Assembly (NCBI GenBank): GCA_910589305.1
Contig: CAJUTV010000004.1
Span: 141,990 to 205,989 of the forward strand
Direction of reading: 5' to 3'
Origin: an uncultured Lachnospira sp.
GTDB taxonomy: Bacteria; Bacillota; Clostridia; Lachnospirales; Lachnospiraceae
DNA: 64,000 nucleotides
The notes under the pieces were generated by a model, which worked only from the letters and a program-made list of their open reading frames with translations, was not told the DNA's origin and made no database searches. Below are positions 32,980 to 40,672 of the stretch, piece after piece (within the stretch, counting starts at the first letter, position 1; every line of letters starts with the position of its first letter). A program made the translations under genes and the position numbers.

Positions 32980-33180
32980 TAAGTGTGATGAAATATATAT
33001 ATTTTTGCATAAATTTTCCGTTATTTCAAGTTGATACAAACATTTATTAAAAAGATGATTGTTTTTAAAACAATTTAAAAAAGTCTTGCATATGAATATA
33101 ACATATGATAAAATACTAACGTTGCTTATTGAAGACAAAGATTACTGAATAAATAAATAATTGTTAAAGAGGTGAAAATC

Positions 33181-33387
33181 ATGAGAGAAGGAATCCATCC
33201 AGAGTACTATCAGGCAAAAGTTGTTTGTAACTGTGGCAATGAATTTGTGACAGGTTCAACAAAGGAAGAAATCCATGTAGAGATTTGTTCTAAATGCCAC
33301 CCTTTCTATACAGGACAACAAAAGGCAACAACTGCTCGCGGTCGTATTGATAAGTTTAACAGAAAGTATGGTGTTAAGAATAATTAA
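33181..33387 (+). CDS. rpmE: Ribosomal protein bL31, zinc-binding type
   Basis: 68 residues. The cysteines of the C+ (zinc-binding) form are present: VCNCGNEF (C16, C18) and CSKCHPF (C36, C39). REGIHPEYYQAKVVC, HPFYTGQQK and GRIDKFNRKYG are classical bL31. AGAGGTG precedes ATG 33181; GTG 33172 lies within the Shine-Dalgarno. Zinc-type L31 is usually the form used when zinc is plentiful. Confidence 0.96.
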   Translation: MREGIHPEYYQAKVVCNCGNEFVTGSTKEEIHVEICSKCHPFYTGQQKATTARGRIDKFNRKYGVKNN

Positions 33388-33396
33388 TGCCTATTT

Positions 33397-33430
33397 AAGA
33401 TTGAGGTCATGCAAGGTCTCAATCTTTTAT
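33397..33430 (+). terminator. Terminator after rpmE
   Basis: AAGATTGAG (33397-33405) and CTCAATCTT (33418-33426), perfect 9-bp stem with TTAT following. A second hairpin, GATGCCGCGC ATTT GCGTGGCATC, follows at 33439-33462. Confidence 0.8.
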
Positions 33431-33552
33431 TAAATAAGGATGCCGCGCATTTGCGTGGCATCTGTTGTTTTATTTACTTATAGAAAATGGTGTCATTAGG
33501 CATAAGAATAAGCAAACTTGCAACTTTTTAGTGGCAAGAACGGGGGATTAAT

Positions 33553-34947
33553 ATGAAAAATTCTGGAATTGGAGGGCAGGCTGTACTAGAAGGCATTATG
33601 ATGCGCAATAAGGATAAATATGCAATTGCTGTACGAAAGCCCGACAAAGAAATAGAACTTGTTGTAAAAGACAGTAAAATGTTGACCGATAAATATAAAT
33701 GGCTAAATTATCCTATTATTAGAGGTGTATTTAATTTTATTGATTCAATGGTGACAGGAATATCAACAATTACATACTCTGCCTCATTTTATGATGACCC
33801 TGCCGAACAGAAAAAAACAAAGGCAGATGAGATTGGCAGAGCAGTGTTTAAAGATAAATTAGAATCGATACTGATGGCTGTAACCGTGATTGTGTCGGTT
33901 TTATTAGCAGTGGGATTGTTTATGATATTGCCATATTTTGTGTCAAGGTTATTAAAAAATGTAATTTCTTCCCAGATATTATTAAATTTTATTGAAGGTT
34001 TGGTAAGAGTTCTTATATTTTTATTATATATGGTTGCTATATCGCAAATGAACGATATTAAAAGAACATATATGTATCATGGAGCAGAGCATAAGTGTAT
34101 AAATTGTATAGAAAATGGAGCAAGATTAACAGTAGAAAATGTTATGAACAGTTCGCGTTTGCATAAGCGCTGTGGTACTAGTTTTATGTTTCTGGTTATG
34201 TTTATCAGCATTGTTTTTTTTATCTTTATAAGGGTTGATAATACAATATTGCAGGTTGTTATTAGAGTATTTATGATTCCAGTTATAGCAGGCGTTTCTT
34301 ATGAGATATTAAAATGGGCTGGAAAAAATGATAATGCGTTTGTAAATATTGTCAGCAAGCCAGGTATGCTGCTTCAAAAACTTACGACAAAAGAGCCCGA
34401 TGCCGATATGGTTGAGGTTGCTATAAAAGCGGTTGAGGCTGTTTTTGACTGGCAACAATTTCTTGATGAATATTATGAGAATGAAACGGATAAAGAAGCT
34501 GCAATACAGGCTGTTGAAGAGGCATTAAAACAAAAGGCACAAATGCTTGATATTAAAATTTCTAAAAATAGCAATGTGGTTGTTAATTCTGCTGATAAGT
34601 TAAATAAAGAGATAAATATAAAAGAGCAGGATATGGATACAGATACTTCTGTATATGCTAATGAAATAGAACATGATGTAGAAGCGTTTGAATTTGAAGG
34701 TCATGCAGATATTGAGTTTGAGGATTTAGACAATGATTTATCACATGGTTTGTCACAAAATCAGGAAGGTTCTGAATCATTGGAAAAGGATATCGAAGTG
34801 GACAGTCTTTATAATGAACAAGAAGATGATAATGAATCTGAAGATGTGTTTGAGGGAATTGAATTTGAGGAACCACAACCAGAAGCGATTGATGAATTAG
34901 TTGCAGATGAAGTTCCTCTTTTTAAAGAGAGAAAAACAGATAAATAA
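33553..34947 (+). CDS. DUF1385 (YqhQ-like) membrane protein with acidic C-terminal tail
   Basis: 464 residues. Residues 1-310 are the DUF1385/YqhQ core: GIGGQAVLEGIMMRNKDKYA, IIRGVFNFIDSMVTGI, four TM segments, and the invariant YHGAEHKCINCIENG (His/Cys, possible metal site) with SRLHKRCGTSFMFLVM. The family is conserved next to prmC-prfA in Firmicutes; function unknown. About 150 extra residues follow, strongly acidic and low-complexity (repeated D/E runs such as FEFEGHADIEFEDLDNDLSH). Family members usually end soon after the core. The stop is 4 bp before prmC, so the two are coupled. Confidence 0.88.
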   Translation: MKNSGIGGQAVLEGIMMRNKDKYAIAVRKPDKEIELVVKDSKMLTDKYKWLNYPIIRGVFNFIDSMVTGISTITYSASFYDDPAEQKKTKADEIGRAVFKDKLESILMAVTVIVSVLLAVGLFMILPYFVSRLLKNVISSQILLNFIEGLVRVLIFLLYMVAISQMNDIKRTYMYHGAEHKCINCIENGARLTVENVMNSSRLHKRCGTSFMFLVMFISIVFFIFIRVDNTILQVVIRVFMIPVIAGVSYEILKWAGKNDNAFVNIVSKPGMLLQKLTTKEPDADMVEVAIKAVEAVFDWQQFLDEYYENETDKEAAIQAVEEALKQKAQMLDIKISKNSNVVVNSADKLNKEINIKEQDMDTDTSVYANEIEHDVEAFEFEGHADIEFEDLDNDLSHGLSQNQEGSESLEKDIEVDSLYNEQEDDNESEDVFEGIEFEEPQPEAIDELVADEVPLFKERKTDK

Positions 34948-34951
34948 TTGT

Positions 34952-35827
34952 ATGAGTAATATATCTTATAGAGAGGCAGTTTTGGAAGCTGCTGACAGAT
35001 TAAAAAAATGTGGCGTGGATAATCCCCAATACGACAGTCAAGAATTGTTGATGAGCGTGGCAAATATGGATAGGACGGCGTATTTGCTGCACGCTAAAGA
35101 GAATATGAATGATACGCTGTATGCTGCGTTTGAAAAATTAGTAAAACGGCGGGCAAATAGAGAGCCGTTGCAGCATATTTTAGGTTATACTTATTTTTGG
35201 GGGCGAAAATATCAGGTTAATAAAAATGTACTTATTCCTAGACAAGATACAGAAATACTTGTAGAAAAAGCATTGGAGCATATAGGCACAGGTGACAGTG
35301 TATTAGATATGTGTACAGGTTCAGGCTGTATTATTATTACACTTGCCTGTGAAAGAAAGTTATCAAGAGCAGTTGGTGTAGATGTATCAAAAAAGGCACT
35401 TGAGGTAGCAAAAGAAAATGCAGACAATCTCTTGGCAGATGTTGAATGGATACAAAGTGATTTATTTCAGCAGATGAATAGGTCTATTGAAACAAAGATT
35501 CAAACGAATATTTTATATGATATGATTGTTTCTAATCCACCCTATATTGAGCAAAGTATAATTGATACATTAAGTGATGAAGTGCGGCGGTTTGACCCAT
35601 TAATAGCATTAGATGGCGGTGAGGATGGACTTTTATTTTATCGAAAAATCACAGAACAATCTGTAAATTATCTAAAACCAGGCGGCTGGCTGCTCTATGA
35701 AGTAGGAAGCAATCAAGCAGGGCAGGTAAAAGACATAATGTCTGCCAACGGTTATGAGGATATATGTATTGTTAAGGATTTAGCTGGTTTATGCAGAGTT
35801 GTAATGGGAAGACTTCAAGGTAAGTAA
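34952..35827 (+). CDS. prmC: Release factor glutamine methyltransferase
   Basis: 291 residues; N5-methylates the Gln of the GGQ motif in release factors. The N-terminal helical domain ends REPLQHILGYTYFWGRKYQV and PRQDTEILVE. The SAM site is VLDMCTGSGCIIITLA and the catalytic NPPY motif is DMIVSNPPYIEQ. ATG 34952 starts the conserved region; in-frame Met upstream (34901) would overlap the YqhQ gene. No strong Shine-Dalgarno is seen, so translation is probably coupled to the previous gene. Directly upstream of its substrate's gene, prfA. Confidence 0.95.
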   Translation: MSNISYREAVLEAADRLKKCGVDNPQYDSQELLMSVANMDRTAYLLHAKENMNDTLYAAFEKLVKRRANREPLQHILGYTYFWGRKYQVNKNVLIPRQDTEILVEKALEHIGTGDSVLDMCTGSGCIIITLACERKLSRAVGVDVSKKALEVAKENADNLLADVEWIQSDLFQQMNRSIETKIQTNILYDMIVSNPPYIEQSIIDTLSDEVRRFDPLIALDGGEDGLLFYRKITEQSVNYLKPGGWLLYEVGSNQAGQVKDIMSANGYEDICIVKDLAGLCRVVMGRLQGK

Positions 35828-35849
35828 GAAGAAAGGTGTGTAATTATCA

Positions 35850-36932
35850 ATGGATATGTTTGATAAATTGGAAGATATAGTAAATAGATATGAGGATATC
35901 ACAGCAGAACTAAGCAATCCTGATGTAGTGAATGACCAAAATAAATTTAAAATGCTTATGAAAGAGCAAAATAATATTGTTCCTATTGTTACAGCATTTA
36001 CGGAATATAAAAGCTGTAAGCAAAATATTGAAGATAGTTTAACAATGTTATCAGAAGAAAGCGATGCTGAACTTTTAGAGTTGGCAAAGGAAGAATTAAA
36101 TGATTCCAAGAAAAAAATGGAAACGCTGGAAAATGAGTTGAAAATTTTATTGCTGCCGAAAGACCCCAATGATGACAAAGATATTATTGTGGAGATTCGA
36201 GCAGGTGCAGGCGGTGATGAGGCTGCCTTATTTGCAGCGGAGCTGTTTCGTATGTATACACATTATGCAGAGTCAAAACGATGGAAGATTGAAGTTGTCA
36301 ATGCAGATGAAACAGGCATTGGCGGAATGAAAGAAATCGAATTTATGGTAAAAGGTCAAGGTGCATATTCTGTGATGAAGTATGAGAGTGGCGTTCATAG
36401 AGTACAGCGAGTGCCAGAGACAGAGTCAGGGGGAAGAATCCACACTTCAACAGCGTCAGTAGCCGTTATGCCAGAGGCGGAAGATGTAGATATTCAAATT
36501 AATGATAAAGATATACGAATTGACGTTATGCGTGCTTCCGGCAATGGTGGACAATGTGTCAATACAACGGATTCAGCAGTTCGTCTTACTCATTATCCGA
36601 CAGGTATTGTGATTTATTCACAGACAGAAAAGTCGCAGATTCAAAATAAAGAAAAAGCATTTGCACTGCTGCGCGCTAAATTATATGACATGGAAATGCA
36701 AAAAGCCCATGATGCAGAAGCTGATGCAAGAAAAAGTCAAATTGGTACAGGAGACCGTTCTGAAAAGATTAGAACATATAATTTTCCACAAGGTCGTGTG
36801 ACCGACCATAGAATTGGATTGACTTTATATAAGCTTGATAAAATTATGGGCGGAGATATTCAGGAGATTATTGATGCATGTATCGCCGCCGACCAAGCGG
36901 CAAAGTTAAGCAGTATGAATGAAGAGGCTTAA
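35850..36932 (+). CDS. prfA: Peptide chain release factor 1
   Basis: 360 residues. Recognises UAA and UAG and releases the finished chain. The GGQ motif is RASGNGGQCVNTTDSAVRLT; the surrounding domain shows VEIRAGAGGDEAALFAAELF and HRVQRVPETESGGRIHTSTA, RF1-type. The C-terminus DHRIGLTLYKLDKIMGGD is standard. RF1 rather than RF2, because no programmed frameshift is present and the length and N-terminus fit RF1. AAGAAAGGTG lies rather far upstream of ATG 35850; ATG 35856 is also possible. Last gene of the group, followed by a strong terminator. Confidence 0.95.
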   Translation: MDMFDKLEDIVNRYEDITAELSNPDVVNDQNKFKMLMKEQNNIVPIVTAFTEYKSCKQNIEDSLTMLSEESDAELLELAKEELNDSKKKMETLENELKILLLPKDPNDDKDIIVEIRAGAGGDEAALFAAELFRMYTHYAESKRWKIEVVNADETGIGGMKEIEFMVKGQGAYSVMKYESGVHRVQRVPETESGGRIHTSTASVAVMPEAEDVDIQINDKDIRIDVMRASGNGGQCVNTTDSAVRLTHYPTGIVIYSQTEKSQIQNKEKAFALLRAKLYDMEMQKAHDAEADARKSQIGTGDRSEKIRTYNFPQGRVTDHRIGLTLYKLDKIMGGDIQEIIDACIAADQAAKLSSMNEEA

Positions 36933-36994
36933 AAGGCTTGATTTTATTGGATTTGTTTAAGGATAAAAGATTTTAAAAATAGAATAGTTGATGA

Positions 36995-37032
36995 AAAAAT
37001 CGGTCTGATAAGTAAAAATCAGACCGATTTTT
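36995..37032 (+). terminator. Strong intrinsic terminator after prfA
   Basis: AAAAATCGGTCTGAT (36995-37009) and ATCAGACCGATTTTT (37018-37032), perfect 15-bp stem with an 8-base loop; A-rich on one side, T-rich on the other. Confidence 0.93.
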
Positions 37033-37157
37033 AATTTTTAGGTTTTGATGTACAGGTTATCTTAAAAAAGACAATATTTTTTAGAGGATATTTTAGAAGT
37101 AAATGATTATAAATAGGTTTTATCATTAAAGATGAGTTGATTTACTAAAAATAGAAG

Positions 37158-37231
37158 TTGTATAGTATCAAAACAAGAGGTATAATATAACTAAAGGTAT
37201 TTTAAGGTATCGTTTACAATAAATGAGGTAC
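37158..37231 (+). promoter_or_regulatory. Promoter and repeated GGTAT motif upstream of the PIN toxin-antitoxin pair
   Basis: TTGTAT (37158-37163) and TATAAT (37181-37186) with a 17-bp spacer. GGTAT occurs at 37179, 37196 and 37206, and GGTAC at 37227: a set of short direct repeats over and just after the promoter, as expected for an antitoxin operator. The remaining intergenic bases between prfA and this point hold only the terminator. Confidence 0.5.
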
Positions 37232-37279
37232 TAATTTCAAATTTAAGCTGTAGATGGAAAGGATGAAAGAGGTGTTTAT

Positions 37280-37519
37280 ATGTTAGCATTGCAAGGATAT
37301 TATGATGGAAATGCAGTACAAACATTAGAGGAAATTCATGCAAAAAAGAATCAAAAGTTAATTATTACAATATTAGATGAATTTATAGATGATATAGATG
37401 AAGGCACAAAAAGTTTATCAGCAAGAGGTTCATTAGCACAATATGCAAATCCTGAGTTGCAAAAAAAAGAAGCATTTGCATGGGAGGAGGCAGTGAAAAA
37501 CAATCATGATAATACTTGA
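37280..37519 (+). CDS. Antitoxin of a type II PIN-domain toxin-antitoxin pair
   Basis: 79 residues. The N-terminal strand LALQGYYDGNAVQTLEEI and KKNQKLIITILDEFID form a short DNA-binding-like beta segment. The C-terminal SARGSLAQYANPELQKKEAF and AWEEAV is the RGSLxxYANPxLxxxExxAW motif of antitoxins paired with PIN toxins, which wraps the toxin. AGAGGTG precedes the ATG. It overlaps the toxin gene by 14 bases. The repeated GGTAT boxes upstream are candidate operator sites. Confidence 0.82.
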   Translation: MLALQGYYDGNAVQTLEEIHAKKNQKLIITILDEFIDDIDEGTKSLSARGSLAQYANPELQKKEAFAWEEAVKNNHDNT

Positions 37520-37874
37520 TACAAATATGATTTTAAGATATCTGTTAAATGATAATAAAGAGATGGCAGATGAGGCAGAAAAAGTTATCAAACAAGGTAA
37601 TGCAGGGGTGACAATAGAAATTATTGCAGAAGTGGTGTATGTTTTAAAAGGAGTTTATTCTATAGAGCGTGATTTAATAAAAACAAGTTTATTAAATTTT
37701 TTGTCAGAAATACAGGCAGATGAAAAAGAGGTATTGAAGGTTGGCTTAGAAATTTATGGAAAACAAAATTTAGATTTTGTTGATTGTATTTTATATGCTT
37801 ATAATAAAGTAAAAGGGTATGAGATAAAAACATTTGATAAGAAACTCAAAAAATGGTTAAAGTATGAAGGATAA
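37506..37874 (+). CDS. PIN-domain toxin (VapC-like ribonuclease)
   Basis: 122 residues. PIN catalytic acids are visible: MIILDTNMILRYLL (Asp5), the helix EIIAEVVYVLKGVY (Glu), and NLDFVDCILYAY (Asp pair), then IKTFDKKLKKWL near the end. VapC-type toxins cut tRNA or other RNA when the antitoxin is degraded. It overlaps the antitoxin gene, as usual for such operons. No other mobile-element genes are adjacent. Confidence 0.88.
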   Translation: MIILDTNMILRYLLNDNKEMADEAEKVIKQGNAGVTIEIIAEVVYVLKGVYSIERDLIKTSLLNFLSEIQADEKEVLKVGLEIYGKQNLDFVDCILYAYNKVKGYEIKTFDKKLKKWLKYEG

Positions 37875-38028
37875 TGAAGTACTAATTTTTTATTATTTCT
37901 AAACCCCTCTACAACAGTGATAAAAATACAATCACAAATACCGCTATATTGATTTACCTAAAGATTTGTAGTATCATGTAAGAAGTTACTATCAGTGAAG
38001 TGAATGGCACTTTAAGATGGAGGGCGAT

Positions 38029-39132
38029 ATGATTAAACGATATTTCGTAAGGACATCTTCATTAAAAGAAGGAATGCGTATTGACCAAAATATTAAAGAC
38101 CGTATGGATAGAGTTTTGATTGCAAAAGGGGTATATCTTGATGGATATCAGATAGATGCAATCAAGCGAATGAAAATAACTGGAGTTTATGTATCAGAAG
38201 GTGAGGAAGAGCCTGATAAAAATCCTGTGCAACGTGAGATTTCAGCAACAGCGCGCAATAATATTTCTAAATTACATACAGATGATTCTTCAAAAGTGAA
38301 ACTTTCAGAAAGTATTAAGGCGCGTGTATCAGAAGGAATACAGTTTTTGTATAATGATACGGATTCTCCGCAATTTACTTCAACTTCAGTAAATATTACA
38401 AAAAGTCTGCTAAAGGCAATTGATGATAATTCGGCGATAGCGGTTGATATTAATGCACTTAAAACAAGTGATGAATATACGTTTAAACATAGTGTAGATG
38501 TTGCTACTATGTCGATGATTGTTGCTAAAAAGATGAATATGAAAAAGCAGGATATTTATAATATTGGCATAGCGGGATTGTTGCATGATATGGGGAAGTC
38601 TAAAATTCCGCTTGAGATTTTAAATAAACCAGCTAAACTTGATGATAAAGAATTTGAAGTAATGAAACAACATTCTGTTTATGGTTATCGCATTTTGAGT
38701 GAAAAGGATGATTTTGAATCATCGATTGCTATTGCTGTATTGCAGCATCATGAAAAGATGAATGGACGTGGATATCCATTAGGGGTTGATAGAAAAAATA
38801 TAACATCCTATGCAAAGATATTATCAGTAGTAGATGTATATGATGCTTTGGTGACAGAACGTCCATATAAAAAAGGCATGTCACAGCGCAATGCCATTGA
38901 AATTATTATGTCGATGACAGAAGAGTTGGATATAGCTGCTATGCGTGGTTTTTTGGAGAGTGTTATTTTATATCCTGTTGATACGGTTGTTCAGCTTAGT
39001 AATGGCGAGGAAGCATGGGTTGTAGAAAATCATTCTGAATCAATATTAAGACCGACCGTTGTAGGATTAAAGAGCGGCAAAGTGTATGATTTGACAAATG
39101 ATTTGGAATGTGCAAGTATTCTTATTATGTAA
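38029..39132 (+). CDS. HD-GYP domain protein, probable cyclic-di-GMP phosphodiesterase
   Basis: 367 residues. The first 110 residues form a DUF3391-like domain (LKEGMRIDQNIKDRMDRVLI, KGVYLDGYQIDAIKRM). The HD-GYP domain follows: HSVDVATMSMIVAKKM, GLLHDMGKSKIP (HD at 186-187), MKQHSVYGYRIL, VLQHHEKMNGRGYPLG (GYP) and DVYDALVTERPYK. The metal ligands and GYP are intact, so hydrolysis of c-di-GMP is likely. GGAGGGCGAT sets ATG 38029; the ATG at 38017 overlaps it. It stands alone, with a terminator and small toxin pair upstream. Confidence 0.9.
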   Translation: MIKRYFVRTSSLKEGMRIDQNIKDRMDRVLIAKGVYLDGYQIDAIKRMKITGVYVSEGEEEPDKNPVQREISATARNNISKLHTDDSSKVKLSESIKARVSEGIQFLYNDTDSPQFTSTSVNITKSLLKAIDDNSAIAVDINALKTSDEYTFKHSVDVATMSMIVAKKMNMKKQDIYNIGIAGLLHDMGKSKIPLEILNKPAKLDDKEFEVMKQHSVYGYRILSEKDDFESSIAIAVLQHHEKMNGRGYPLGVDRKNITSYAKILSVVDVYDALVTERPYKKGMSQRNAIEIIMSMTEELDIAAMRGFLESVILYPVDTVVQLSNGEEAWVVENHSESILRPTVVGLKSGKVYDLTNDLECASILIM

Positions 39133-39270
39133 AAATATTTAAGTAACTAATAAAATACAATTTCTAAGAGTTATGATATTGCATAAAAAAATCAAGCATA
39201 AGACAAGTGTTAAAAAATATCCGTCACCAATATATTCATTTTGAAATATAATGGATATAGGAGGATTGAT

Positions 39271-40074
39271 ATGGATAATTTTATCTTGATGGCGTTTATT
39301 GCAACACTTGGAACATGGTTTATAACCGCTTTGGGAGCTGCAACAGTTGCTTTTTTTAAGTATCCCAATCCAAAGGCATTAAATCTTATGCTTGGATTTG
39401 CATCAGGGGTTATGATTGCGGCAAGTTTTTGGTCACTGCTTCAGCCTGCAATAGAGCGTGCAGAAAACTCATCTAATTTACCAGCATATTTTGTGGCAAC
39501 AGCAGGTTTTTTATTTGGAGCCTTTTTTATGTGGTGTTCCGATAAAGTAGTCTCTTTTACAACAAGGAGGGCGAACAGTACACAAGGAAAACCCAATGAA
39601 CGTCTAAACCGAATTATTATGTTGGTACTTTCTATTACGCTTCATAATATACCAGAGGGTTTGGCTGTAGGAGTTGCATTTGGAGCACTGCACAACAGCA
39701 CACATGAATTAGAAGGTTTAATGAGTGCTATTACCATTGCCATAGGAATAGGTTTACAAAATTTTCCTGAAGGGGCAGCAGTGTCAATACCACTTAGGCG
39801 AGAAGGCTATTCAAGGAAAAAAAGTTTCTTGCTTGGGCAGGCATCAGGGATGGTAGAGCCGGTTGCTGGCGTTATTGGTGCAGTATTAGTAGTCTATATA
39901 GAGGTGATTTTGCCATATGCGCTCTCCTTTGCGGCAGGTGCAATGATATTAGTGGCTGTCCATGAGCTGATTCCTGAATGTCAAAGCAATCAAAAAACAC
40001 AGCCATATTGTGCAACGACAGGGATTGTTTTGGGATTTGCAGTTATGATGCTTTTAGATGTAATGCTTGGATAG
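39271..40074 (+). CDS. ZIP-family metal transporter
   Basis: 267 residues, eight TM segments. The metal-transport motifs of TM4 and TM5 are HNIPEGLAVGVAFG and GIGLQNFPEGAAVSIPLRRE, and TM6-7 show SGMVEPVAGVIGAV and AVHELIPECQ. These match the GufA-like ZIP branch that imports zinc and related divalent metals. A His-poor variable loop (about 100-115) follows TM3. GGAGGATTGAT precedes ATG 39271; TTG 39241 is rejected. Monocistronic. Confidence 0.9.
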   Translation: MDNFILMAFIATLGTWFITALGAATVAFFKYPNPKALNLMLGFASGVMIAASFWSLLQPAIERAENSSNLPAYFVATAGFLFGAFFMWCSDKVVSFTTRRANSTQGKPNERLNRIIMLVLSITLHNIPEGLAVGVAFGALHNSTHELEGLMSAITIAIGIGLQNFPEGAAVSIPLRREGYSRKKSFLLGQASGMVEPVAGVIGAVLVVYIEVILPYALSFAAGAMILVAVHELIPECQSNQKTQPYCATTGIVLGFAVMMLLDVMLG

Positions 40075-40092
40075 TTTATTAAGAAAAATTTG

Positions 40093-40153
40093 TGAGGTTA
40101 GGGTGTCAAACACCCGAGCAAGTAGCATAGGGGATTGCGAATATCCGCTTAAC
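40093..40153. repeat. 61-bp dispersed repeat, copy 2
   Basis: Same orientation as 13229-13289 and the same length, with four substitutions. Starts TGAGGTTAGGG and ends ATATCCGCTTAAC. Confidence 0.85.
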
Positions 40154-40229
40154 AAAAAAAGAATATGATTAAGAGGGATTGTCACATTAAGGAAATCAAA
40201 CATAAGATATTGTAAAATATGATGTATTA

Positions 40230-40266
40230 GTCAAAGCGGGTTGTAAATATCTGCTTTGACTTTTTG
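40230..40266 (+). terminator. Terminator with repeat-like arms
   Basis: GTCAAAGC (40230-40237) and GCTTTGAC (40253-40260) pair perfectly and TTTTTG follows. The inside (GGGTTGTAAATATCT) resembles the end of the dispersed repeat. Confidence 0.75.
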
Positions 40267-40430
40267 TATTATTTTTTTGATATAGCGGGCGTTCAAAGCT
40301 TTTTCTTTGATAAGACTGTATAGCTGCCTTTTACAAGTAGAAAAGAATACATATTATGAAATATTTTTAGAAATAATTTACAGATTTTGGGTTATTGTTG
40401 TATAATAATAAAATAAAAATGGGGGTTCGC

Positions 40431-40583
40431 ATGAAAAAAAGACACGATGAAAGTATAAAAGCAATAGTTGGAGTGGTTTTGCTTGTTTTATTTATAGTTA
40501 GCTTATGTATAGTATATTATTTTATAAATAATGGTGGCAAAGAAATCATTGAGATTATAAGCAAGGAGCAAAGCAGATTGTAA
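40431..40583 (+). CDS. Small single-TM protein
   Basis: 50 residues: MKKRHDESIKAIV, then a 20-residue hydrophobic helix (VVLLVLFIVSLCIVYYF) and a short polar tail (ISKEQSRL). GGGGG lies 7 bases before ATG 40431. It precedes the polymerase-like gene by about 90 bp. I do not recognise a family; small single-span proteins like this can be accessory subunits, which is speculation here. Confidence 0.5.
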   Translation: MKKRHDESIKAIVGVVLLVLFIVSLCIVYYFINNGGKEIIEIISKEQSRL

Positions 40584-40672
40584 ATTCTATTTGGTAAAAA
40601 GTGGTTAAAAAATATAGACTTGAGCCATAAACCATTTTTAAGAATGTGTTACAGCATAAGGAGTTAAAATTA

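Larger units (their letters stand above)
40075..40430. other. Intergenic region with dispersed repeat and terminator
   Basis: 356 bp without a gene. Holds copy 2 of the 61-bp repeat (40093-40153) and a terminator (40230-40266). A TATAAT near 40402 is a possible -10 for the small membrane protein gene, but no good -35 was found. Confidence 0.6.
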
